Origin: JAFDVL01 sp031371805
GTDB taxonomy: Bacteria; Acidobacteriota; Blastocatellia; RBC074
Assembly (NCBI GenBank): GCA_031371805.1
Contig: JANMKB010000714.1
Coordinates: 1-5,886, forward strand
Direction of reading: 5' to 3'
Length of the DNA stretch: 5,886 nt
Shown: in pieces, positions 1-5,721 of the stretch
Layout of the letters: each line of letters starts with the position of its first letter
Position numbering within the stretch: the first letter of the stretch is position 1
Position numbers and translations under genes: made by a program
The notes under the pieces: generated by a model
Database searches by the model: none
Seen by the model: only the letters and a program-made list of their open reading frames with translations
Told to the model about the DNA's origin: nothing

Positions 1-980
1 AACACGCGGAAGCCGTCATCATCCAATACCATCGTAGCCTTTTTGCCCTGAATCGTAATCTTCCAACTGTCTTCATACGAATTGGCATAACACAGGGTCC
101 ACGTCGCTAAAAACTTTGGATATTCAAAGACGGCGCTGAACGTATCCGGCACATCTCCGTGCGTGTGAATTGTGTTCATCCCCTGACAAACAGCGGCTTT
201 CGGTGGCTTGCCATCATTGCCGAGCCATTGAATCACGTCCATCAAATGCGTGCCCTGATCGGTCAGATGTCCGCCGTTGTAATCAAAGAAACTGCGCCAC
301 GCGAAATAGCGAGCAGGTTCAGGCTGGGCTACACGATGTTTAGCCGGGCCTTGAAAACGCTCCCAATCAAGTTTGCCTTTGAATGACATTTTGGAAACGT
401 CTACGGGCTTGTTCCAATACCACTGCGCCCGCGCCAGAGCGATTTCGCCGAGGACGCCATCGTCTACTAATTTCTTTGCGGCTTGCACCATTTCCGAACT
501 GCGGCGCTGCATTCCAACCTGCACAATTTGTTTTGTACCGCGCACGGCTTTGACGATTCTTGCGCCCTGTTCAATGGTTAACGCGAAAGGTTTTTCGGTG
601 TAGACATCTTTGCCGGCGGCGACGGAATCAAGTACGACTTGCATATGCCAATGATCCGGCGTCGCATTGTGAATCGCGGTGATGTCTTTGTTGTTGAGCA
701 ATTCACGGTAATCAACTGTGACTTTTGCGCCAGTTCGCGCCAGTGCCGCAGCCTTTTGCTGACAAGGTTCGTACACATCAGCGATGGCGATATATTCAAC
801 GGAGCCTGCGCCGACTTTATTGAAACTTTCCATCACGTTGCGACCGCGTCCACCTGCGCCGATGATGCCCATTTGAATCCGATCATTTGCGCCGAGTACA
901 CGGGAATATGATGCGGCAGTGAGCGCACCAGCGACGCCTGCCTGTTTGATGAAACTGCGACGAGAATTTTGTTCTGACAT
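1..980 (-). CDS. Gfo/Idh/MocA-family oxidoreductase, Tat-exported, 3' end cut by window edge
   Basis: A reading frame of 326 complete codons opens at an ATG ending at 980 and runs off the left edge without a stop. The N-terminus has a twin-arginine signal: SRRSFIK at residues 6-12, then a hydrophobic alanine-rich stretch ending near LGA (29-31). This predicts export by Tat, probably with its cofactor bound. A Rossmann nucleotide-binding motif, GIIGAGGRGR, follows at about 38-47. Acid D68 at the end of the second strand, TPDHWH (107-112) and the family EKP motif with K130 come next. The C-terminal domain has GGHLTDQGTH (236-245), with the Asp and His typical of the active site. Family members are NAD(P)-dependent sugar or inositol dehydrogenases, or glycosidases with retained cofactor; the substrate cannot be read from sequence. 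The family is usually about 400-450 residues, so roughly a quarter is missing. An 88-base gap and its own strong ribosome site set it apart from the oxidase genes, and a functional link is doubtful. Confidence 0.93.
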   Translation of the reverse strand, partial: MSEQNSRRSFIKQAGVAGALTAASYSRVLGANDRIQMGIIGAGGRGRNVMESFNKVGAGSVEYIAIADVYEPCQQKAAALARTGAKVTVDYRELLNNKDITAIHNATPDHWHMQVVLDSVAAGKDVYTEKPFALTIEQGARIVKAVRGTKQIVQVGMQRRSSEMVQAAKKLVDDGVLGEIALARAQWYWNKPVDVSKMSFKGKLDWERFQGPAKHRVAQPEPARYFAWRSFFDYNGGHLTDQGTHLMDVIQWLGNDGKPPKAAVCQGMNTIHTHGDVPDTFSAVFEYPKFLATWTLCYANSYEDSWKITIQGKKATMVLDDDGFRV

Positions 981-989
981 AAGCTGTGA

Positions 990-994
990 CCTCC
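990..994 (-). promoter_or_regulatory. Shine-Dalgarno site of the Gfo/Idh/MocA gene
   Basis: On the minus strand GGAGG lies 9 bases before the ATG at 980. It is a near-perfect ribosome binding site and fixes the start just ahead of the twin-arginine motif. Confidence 0.85.
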
Positions 995-1068
995 GAATTG
1001 TAGATAAAATTTTCAGATCTTTGGAACGAATGGAAATACTACTCCGATCAGAAACCGAGCGCAATTCG

Positions 1069-2070
1069 TTAAGACTTGTGTGATTTGAACACGCGATACA
1101 GATAGTAAAACGAAGGGAAGAGCAGCAAGGCGCCAAGCGTCAGCGCGATAAAAATTAATCGTAAGGCAACAGGCGGTGCGGCGGAGTTATAAATCGTAAA
1201 ATCAGCCACCACTAAGTAAGGAAATTGCGCATTGCCCCAGCCCCATAAAATCAAAGTGACCTGTAACGCGGCACAAAAACGTGCCAGCCGAAACCGCCGC
1301 TGCCATAACGCGATCATTGCATAGAGCGCGACAGTTGCCGTCGCAATTTGTAAAGGCCACGTCCACCAACTGGCGCTTAAGTCATGTCTGATGACAGGCG
1401 CTCCATTTTCTGAGAGCAGATAAACAATTAATGCCATCAATCCGGCAAAGGCTCCGGCGAGGAATGCTCGCCAGCGAAAATCATTCTGCAATTCAATATC
1501 TTTGGTTTCGACCGTCAGATAGACTGCGGCTAGGAACGCAAACAAAGTCAGCGCAAAAAATCCGACAGCGAAGGGAAATAATGCAAACCATGAATTTACG
1601 AATCCCGAGAGCAACAAATCGTCTTTGAATTGAATTGCGCCGGATGACAGAGCGCCAACCGTGATGCCTAGCAACACTGGTGTCATCAGGCTGGCAATAG
1701 AAAATATTAGTCCCCAGCCGCTTTGCACCGCATCAGTTTTTTTGTCATAGCTGCGAAAAATAAAGGCTGAACCACGCAGCACAATCCCGATTAACAGCAA
1801 CACTAAGGGAATATGCAAAGCCGTTGAAATGGCTGCAAACGCAGGAGGGAAAGCCGTGAAAAGAATAACGATGACTAAAATCAACCAGACATGATTGGCT
1901 TCCCAAATTGGCCCGATGGCTTTGGCAATTAATTCGCGTTGCGCTTTTTTACGCGGCCCCCACGCCAGCAAATCCCAGACGCCGCCCCCATAATCCGCCC
2001 CGCCCATTAACACATAAAACGTCAATGAGATCATCATCGTGCCAGCCAAGATTGTTTCGATTGAGGGCAT
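1069..2070 (-). CDS. cydB: cytochrome bd-type quinol oxidase subunit II
   Basis: The 333-residue polytopic membrane protein has about eight or nine hydrophobic helices spread over its length. It is subunit II of cytochrome bd, which pairs with CydA in the inner membrane to oxidise quinol and reduce O2 to water. Family signatures are GGADYGGGVWDLL (23-35; D26 aligns with the Asp of GFD in Escherichia coli CydB), IWEANHVWLI (55-64) and RGSAFIFRSY near 100. The second motif is commonly WDGN-VWL, so Glu57 replaces the usual Asp and His60 is also a variant; both occur in cyanide-insensitive-type branches as far as I recall. The length is slightly shorter than E. coli CydB (379). The ATG at 2070 is the first start codon after an in-frame stop at 2119-2121, and the N-terminal length fits the family. 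However, no Shine-Dalgarno sequence precedes it, because a palindromic element lies there. It is downstream of and probably co-transcribed with cydA. Confidence 0.95.
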   Translation of the reverse strand: MPSIETILAGTMMISLTFYVLMGGADYGGGVWDLLAWGPRKKAQRELIAKAIGPIWEANHVWLILVIVILFTAFPPAFAAISTALHIPLVLLLIGIVLRGSAFIFRSYDKKTDAVQSGWGLIFSIASLMTPVLLGITVGALSSGAIQFKDDLLLSGFVNSWFALFPFAVGFFALTLFAFLAAVYLTVETKDIELQNDFRWRAFLAGAFAGLMALIVYLLSENGAPVIRHDLSASWWTWPLQIATATVALYAMIALWQRRFRLARFCAALQVTLILWGWGNAQFPYLVVADFTIYNSAAPPVALRLIFIALTLGALLLFPSFYYLYRVFKSHKS

Positions 2071-2082
2071 AAATTTGGTAGC

Positions 2083-2099
2083 ACGGGCTGTCAGCCCGT
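2083..2099. repeat. REP palindrome, cydB-proximal copy
   Basis: The perfect palindrome ACGGGCTG-T-CAGCCCGT has 8-base arms around one central base. It ends 12 bases before the cydB ATG, so a folded hairpin would sit directly against the ribosome-binding region. Confidence 0.9.
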
Positions 2100-2157
2100 C
2101 AGCTCGGGTTTTGAATTTTTAGTTTTCCCGAAAAACTTTATTTCGTAAATCTCGAAC

Positions 2158-2174
2158 GCGGGCTGGCAGCCCGC
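2158..2174. repeat. REP palindrome, cydA-proximal copy
   Basis: The perfect palindrome GCGGGCTG-G-CAGCCCGC has 8-base arms around one central base. Its last base is also the last base of the cydA stop codon (TAG on the minus strand, 2176-2174), so the element abuts or created the gene's end. Confidence 0.9.
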
Positions 2175-3490
2175 TATACGACCTTTTCAGCAGTACCCTT
2201 ATCCGTTTCTTTCACCTGTCGTGCGATGAGCCACACCACGATGATCGCCAGAAAAATATACAGCAGGGTAAACACCAGAAAGGGAATTTGCAGTTCGGGC
2301 ATTGGTGTCACGGCTGCGGCAGTTTTCACGACACCATAAATAATCCAGGGCTGGCGTCCAACTTCTGTAACTGTCCATCCGGCTTCGATACCGATGAAGC
2401 CCAGCGGCGCAGATAAAAGTACCGCCCACAAAAACCGCCGCGAATTGATCAATGTTCCTGTTCGCCATTTTACCCATGCCGCCCAAATTGCTACCAGCAT
2501 CATTACGGTTCCTGCGCCCACCATAATTTGAAAGGCAATGTGCACGATGGCGACAGGCGGCCACTGCGCACGCGGAAATTCTTCCAGCCCTTTGACTGTT
2601 GCCTGCGGATCGTGAAAAGCCAGTAAACTCAGGCCATACGGGATTTCAAGGGCGTATGGCGTGGATTGGGTGGCTTCATTTGGTAAGCCGCCGATGCGCA
2701 ACGGTGCGCCTTTTTCTGTCTTGAACTGTCCTTCCAGCGCGGCAAGTTTAGTGGGCTGATATTGCGCTACGACCTGACCAATTAAGTCACCGCTGAAAGG
2801 TTGCAGGAAAGCCGCGCTGCCGCCGACGAGGAGGGCAATTTCCAGCGCGTGACGATGAAAACCGCTGTGATTGTTACGGAGTAAAAGAAACGCGTGAATG
2901 CCCGCGACCGCAAAACCGACGGCGGCATAAGCCGCAAGCAGCATGTGAACTGTTTGCCCGAAGGCTGCCGGATTCATCATCGCGGCAATGGGATCAATGT
3001 TGACAGGCTGTCCGTTGACTAACTGAAACCCGGTTGGCGTATTCATCCACGCGTTGGCGATAACAACGAAAACCGCCGAAGCCGCACCGCTGAGCGCGAC
3101 AATGACACCGGAAAATAAATGCATGCGCACGGAAACACGCTCCCAGCCATAAAGATAAATGCCGAGAAAAATTGCTTCGGTGAAAAAAGCAAAGCCTTCC
3201 AGCGAGAACGGCAACCCGATAATCGCGCCTGACCATTTCATAAAGCCAGGCCAGAGCAAGCCCAGCTCGAAGGAAAGAACCGTGCCGGAAACCGCGCCAA
3301 CAGCAAACAAAATCGCTGTGCCTTTTGACCATTTCTTCGTCAGCGTCAGATAACTTTCATCACGCGTGCGAAGCCAGCGCCATTCGGCAATAACCATCAT
3401 TAACGGCATCGCAATGCCGGCGGCGGCGAAGAGAATATGAAACGCCAGCGACATTGCCATTTGTGAGCGTGCAGTTAATAGATCATCCAT
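2174..3490 (-). CDS. cydA: cytochrome bd-type quinol oxidase subunit I, short Q-loop type
   Basis: The 438-residue catalytic subunit of the cytochrome bd oxidase carries the three hemes and the quinol site. Visible ligand candidates are His18 (in AFHILF), His182 (TVHMLL) and Met323 (QIMVGAG) for heme b558, and Glu376 just before the diagnostic GRQPW (378-382). Proton-path glutamates E98 and E105 lie in SLEGFAFFTEAIF. Their spacing of 7 is the one I recall for Geobacillus-type enzymes, against 8 in Escherichia coli. Quinol-loop residues K248 and E253 are in TKLAALEG. The protein is about 80 residues shorter than E. coli CydA (522) because the region after this loop is short, marking the short Q-loop class. 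The start is supported by GGGAG 5 bases upstream and by the correct spacing to His18. The gene lies 60 bases after the dioxygenase-rhodanese gene. Its TAG stop coincides with the edge of a REP palindrome, so the extreme C-terminus (EKVV) may be shaped by that insertion. Confidence 0.97.
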   Translation of the reverse strand: MDDLLTARSQMAMSLAFHILFAAAGIAMPLMMVIAEWRWLRTRDESYLTLTKKWSKGTAILFAVGAVSGTVLSFELGLLWPGFMKWSGAIIGLPFSLEGFAFFTEAIFLGIYLYGWERVSVRMHLFSGVIVALSGAASAVFVVIANAWMNTPTGFQLVNGQPVNIDPIAAMMNPAAFGQTVHMLLAAYAAVGFAVAGIHAFLLLRNNHSGFHRHALEIALLVGGSAAFLQPFSGDLIGQVVAQYQPTKLAALEGQFKTEKGAPLRIGGLPNEATQSTPYALEIPYGLSLLAFHDPQATVKGLEEFPRAQWPPVAIVHIAFQIMVGAGTVMMLVAIWAAWVKWRTGTLINSRRFLWAVLLSAPLGFIGIEAGWTVTEVGRQPWIIYGVVKTAAAVTPMPELQIPFLVFTLLYIFLAIIVVWLIARQVKETDKGTAEKVV

Positions 3491-3495
3491 CTTTG

Positions 3496-3500
3496 CTCCC
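3496..3500 (-). promoter_or_regulatory. Shine-Dalgarno site of cydA
   Basis: GGGAG on the minus strand lies 5 bases before the cydA ATG at 3490. I saw no convincing promoter or terminator in the 60-base gap (3491-3550), which favours read-through from the sulfur genes. Confidence 0.7.
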
Positions 3501-3550
3501 TTGCTTTTATTACGCTGCCGAGGGGCTGAGGGTTTCGTTTGAAAAGGATT

Positions 3551-4936
3551 TTATGGATTAGATGCAGCGGTTTTGTCTGGTCGGCTGGTTTGATAGCCTG
3601 CGTTGATCCACGCCGATGTGCCACCGACAACATTGAAAATTTGTTTGAAGCCGTGACGCGCTAAAATGCTGGCGGCGGCGATGGAGCGATAACCTCCGGC
3701 ACACAATACGGCGGTGGTGCGCTTTGGATCAAGCTGCGAAAAATTTTCCTGCAAATGTGACAACTCAAAATTTGCCGCGCTCGGAATATGCCCGCTTTGA
3801 AATTCTGTCGGGCGCCGCACGTCTATGATTTGTAAGTCGGCGTTTTCTTTAAGCTGTTCCTGCAATTCGTCAACCGGCATTTGTGCAATCGTGGCGGTAG
3901 CGAATCCTGCCTGATCCCACGCATACATTCCTCCGCTTAAATAACCGCTGACGCTTTCGATTCCCACCCGTGCCAACCGCATAACCGCTTCGTCAATTTG
4001 CGCTGGTTCGTCTGCCACAATTACGAGCGGCAATTCGATGGCAATAAGTGATCCTGCCCATGAAGCAAATTGCCCGCCCAATCCAAGATTTATCGCGCCA
4101 GGGATGTGGCCTGCTCCAAATTGGGCGGCAGTTCGCACATCAACCACTAACGTTCCAGTCTGCGCTAGCTGCTTAATTTGTTGTGGCGTAAGTTCCTGCG
4201 GGCGAGGTAGTTCCGTCAACGCAGCCGCGCCACGGCGATTGATTTCTGCATCTTTGGAAAAATATGCCGGAGCTTCAGGCAAGTCCGTCGTCATCATTTT
4301 GACGAAGGTTTCTTTACTCATCGGTTTGAGCGCGTAGTTGAATTTGCGTTGTTCGCCAATCGTCGAAGACGTTTCTTTTGAAATATTTCTGCCGCACATC
4401 GAACCGGCTCCGTGCGCCGGGTAAACTTCGATGGCATCATCCAATGTCAGGATTTTTTTGTGTAAGCTCTCGTAAAGCATTCCCGCCATTTGCTCAGCAT
4501 TGAAGCCTTTTGAGGCTGCTAAATCAGGTCGTCCGACATCGCCGATAAAAAGTGTATCGCCAGTTAAAATTTTATTTTCGACGAGTATCGAAATACTTTC
4601 AGGCGTGTGTCCCGGCGTTTCAATGATGCGTAAAATTTCATTGCCAAGTTTGATTTCAGCTCCGTCGTGAACTGCCCGATGCGGAAAACTGGCTCCAGCT
4701 TTCGCGCCGAAAATTATTTCTGCCCCAGTCCGCGCCGCCAGTTCACGATGGCCGCTGACAAAATCCGCATGCAGGTGCGTCTCAAACACATATTTGATTT
4801 TCAGCCCATGAACATTGGCTTCGGTGATGTATTGCTCAATGTCGCGCTGCGGGTCAACGACTGCGGCTTCGCCTTCAGAGCCGAGCAAATAGGAAGCGTG
4901 TGCGAGGCAACCAAGATAGAATTGTTTGAAATACAT
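3551..4936 (-). CDS. persulfide dioxygenase-rhodanese protein (metallo-beta-lactamase fold + two rhodanese domains, CstB architecture)
   Basis: The protein is a predicted cytoplasmic sulfur-oxidising enzyme of 461 residues from the chosen start. The N-terminal metallo-beta-lactamase domain (about 1-230) has THLHADFVSGH (53-63), TPGHT (107-111) and TGDTLFIGDVGRPD (125-138). H54, H110 and D127 match the two-His-one-Asp iron site of ETHE1-type persulfide dioxygenases. PAHGAGSMCGR (173-183) is also typical. The first rhodanese domain (about 250-345) has DVR and GHIPGA, but its active-site loop reads VADEP with no cysteine, so it is catalytically dead. The second (about 355-455) has the loop LCAGGYRS with Cys412. 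This order and the dead first rhodanese match Staphylococcus aureus CstB, which converts persulfides and O2 to thiosulfate. Start: the open frame extends to an ATG at 5047, inside the upstream gene. The family-conserved MYFKQFYLG start at 4936 has AAGG 5 bases before it, and an ATG at 4948 overlaps the upstream stop. Exact substrate (glutathione, coenzyme A or low-molecular-weight persulfide) is unknown. Confidence 0.92.
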   Translation of the reverse strand: MYFKQFYLGCLAHASYLLGSEGEAAVVDPQRDIEQYITEANVHGLKIKYVFETHLHADFVSGHRELAARTGAEIIFGAKAGASFPHRAVHDGAEIKLGNEILRIIETPGHTPESISILVENKILTGDTLFIGDVGRPDLAASKGFNAEQMAGMLYESLHKKILTLDDAIEVYPAHGAGSMCGRNISKETSSTIGEQRKFNYALKPMSKETFVKMMTTDLPEAPAYFSKDAEINRRGAAALTELPRPQELTPQQIKQLAQTGTLVVDVRTAAQFGAGHIPGAINLGLGGQFASWAGSLIAIELPLVIVADEPAQIDEAVMRLARVGIESVSGYLSGGMYAWDQAGFATATIAQMPVDELQEQLKENADLQIIDVRRPTEFQSGHIPSAANFELSHLQENFSQLDPKRTTAVLCAGGYRSIAAASILARHGFKQIFNVVGGTSAWINAGYQTSRPDKTAASNP

Positions 4937-4941
4937 ACAGA

Positions 4942-4946
4942 CCTTC
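4942..4946 (-). promoter_or_regulatory. Shine-Dalgarno site deciding the dioxygenase-rhodanese start
   Basis: GAAGG on the minus strand ends 5 bases before the ATG at 4936. The competing in-frame ATG at 4948 has only a GCTGATTTA leader with no purine-rich site. That ATG shares its A with the TAA stop of the upstream permease gene, so translational coupling at 4948 (adding MKVC) remains possible. Confidence 0.6.
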
Positions 4947-4947
4947 A

Positions 4948-5703
4948 TTAAATCAGCGCGTGATAATTTCGCGCAACAAGGAAAATTCCTACCATAATCA
5001 CAAAGACAGCAAACCACTTGCGCAACATTGTGGGCGAGACCTGACAAGCATATCGTTCACCAACGAAAGAGCCGCCCACTGCCAGGACAGTGAATACGAG
5101 TGTCATCAGTGGATGCAAATTTCCCTGCCCCCAATGTCCAGCAAAGCCCGCCGCACAATTGATCGCAATGACCAGCAGGGAAGTACCAATGGCCAATCGC
5201 ATCGGCAATTTTGCCAGTAATACCAACGCTGGAACGACCAGAAAACCTCCGCCCACGCCAAGGAATCCGGTCAAAACTCCGACGCTCAAACCCGCAGCGA
5301 GAACCAGCGGAAAATTAATGCCACCGACGTGCTCCTGAAATTGCTGGCGTCGTAACATGAGCGCTCCGACGACGAGCATCAATAAAGCAAAGAGCAAAAG
5401 CAGGGTTCCGCTAGACACCAGATGCGTCAGGCGCGAGCTAAAATACGCCCCTAAAATTCCCGCCCCACCAAAGATGGCGGCAATTTTCAAGTCAAGTTGT
5501 CCCTTGCGATGATGCATCAAACTGGCGGTCAGGCTGGTAGCGCCGACAATCGCCAAAGACATCCCGACGGCTTCTTTGGCATCAATACCTGCCACATAAA
5601 CCAGAACAGGCAAGGCCAGAATTGAGCCGCCGCCGCCCAGCAAGCCAAGTGAAACACCGATGACACCACTCAGCAAAAGCGCCGCCGCAAAGTGTAAATC
5701 CAT
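4948..5703 (-). CDS. sulfite exporter TauE/SafE-family (TSUP) membrane permease
   Basis: This 251-residue integral membrane protein has about seven or eight hydrophobic helices. The two halves are internally homologous, as in the TSUP family: GLLGGGGSILALP (20-32) repeats as GFLGVGGGFLVVP (146-158), and EAVGMSL (44-50) repeats as LAIGTSL (170-176). A basic segment (HHRKG, 64-68) lies between helices 2 and 3. Family members move sulfite, sulfoacetate, thiosulfate or other sulfur anions and organic anions across the inner membrane. The next gene makes sulfite or thiosulfate from persulfides, so this protein most plausibly exports or imports one of those ions; direction and substrate are inferred from context. 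The same pairing, TauE-like permease beside CstB, is known in the S. aureus cst operon. The length is normal for the family (about 250). The start is supported by a nearby AGGAG. The stop overlaps a downstream ATG, indicating an operon. Confidence 0.92.
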   Translation of the reverse strand: MDLHFAAALLLSGVIGVSLGLLGGGGSILALPVLVYVAGIDAKEAVGMSLAIVGATSLTASLMHHRKGQLDLKIAAIFGGAGILGAYFSSRLTHLVSSGTLLLLFALLMLVVGALMLRRQQFQEHVGGINFPLVLAAGLSVGVLTGFLGVGGGFLVVPALVLLAKLPMRLAIGTSLLVIAINCAAGFAGHWGQGNLHPLMTLVFTVLAVGGSFVGERYACQVSPTMLRKWFAVFVIMVGIFLVARNYHALI

Positions 5704-5706
5704 GTT

Positions 5707-5711
5707 CTCCT
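5707..5711 (-). promoter_or_regulatory. Shine-Dalgarno site of the TSUP permease
   Basis: AGGAG on the minus strand lies 3 bases before the ATG at 5703. The spacing is short, but it is the only good site in the 18-base gap after the preceding stop codon, and it supports this start. Confidence 0.65.
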
Positions 5712-5721
5712 ACTTTCGCTG

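Larger units (their letters stand above)
2077..2178. repeat. REPIN-like element: two inverted REP palindromes filling the cydA-cydB gap
   Basis: Two 17-base palindromes with nearly the same core lie 58 bases apart in the otherwise AT-rich intergenic stretch. Read inward from each end, the flanks also match. The left end reads GGTAGCACGGGCTG, and the right end on the opposite strand reads CGTATAGCGGGCTG. The inner sides share a TCG(G/A)G-like string followed by T/A-rich sequence. This head-to-head arrangement is that of a REPIN, a non-autonomous element mobilised in trans by RAYT (Y1) transposases in many bacteria. No RAYT gene is in the window. In the transcript it would form two hairpins, or one long stem, between cydA and cydB, which could affect mRNA stability or the subunit ratio. 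The outer boundaries are approximate. Confidence 0.75.

Noticed and set aside
639..911. Plus-strand open frame of 90 codons
   Set aside because: It lies wholly inside the well-supported Gfo/Idh/MocA gene on the other strand and has no recognisable motif. The same applies to the other plus-strand frames in the window.
981..1068. Possible promoter or terminator between cydB and the Gfo/Idh/MocA gene
   Set aside because: No GC-rich stem followed by a T-run, and no convincing -35/-10 pair, could be found. AAAATTTTATCTA is AT-rich but poorly matched. A promoter is plausible here but not supported.
981..1068. CydX/CydS-like small subunit gene after cydB
   Set aside because: The 88 bases contain no ATG-started short membrane-protein frame on the minus strand. 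The cydA-cydB gap is filled by palindromes and has none either.
2121..2137. Small AT-rich hairpin (AGTTTT / AAAACT) in the centre of the cydA-cydB gap
   Set aside because: The six-base AT stem is too weak to call a terminator, and it has no clean T-run in the right place. It is better seen as the core of the REPIN-like element.
2994..3332. Minus-strand frame of 112 codons within cydA
   Set aside because: It is an out-of-frame shadow of cydA, which carries all heme-ligand motifs in its own frame.
4937..5047. N-terminal extension of the dioxygenase-rhodanese frame from an ATG at 5047
   Set aside because: It would overlap the permease gene by 100 bases, has no family homology I recognise, and lacks a ribosome site. 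The conserved protein begins at 4936.
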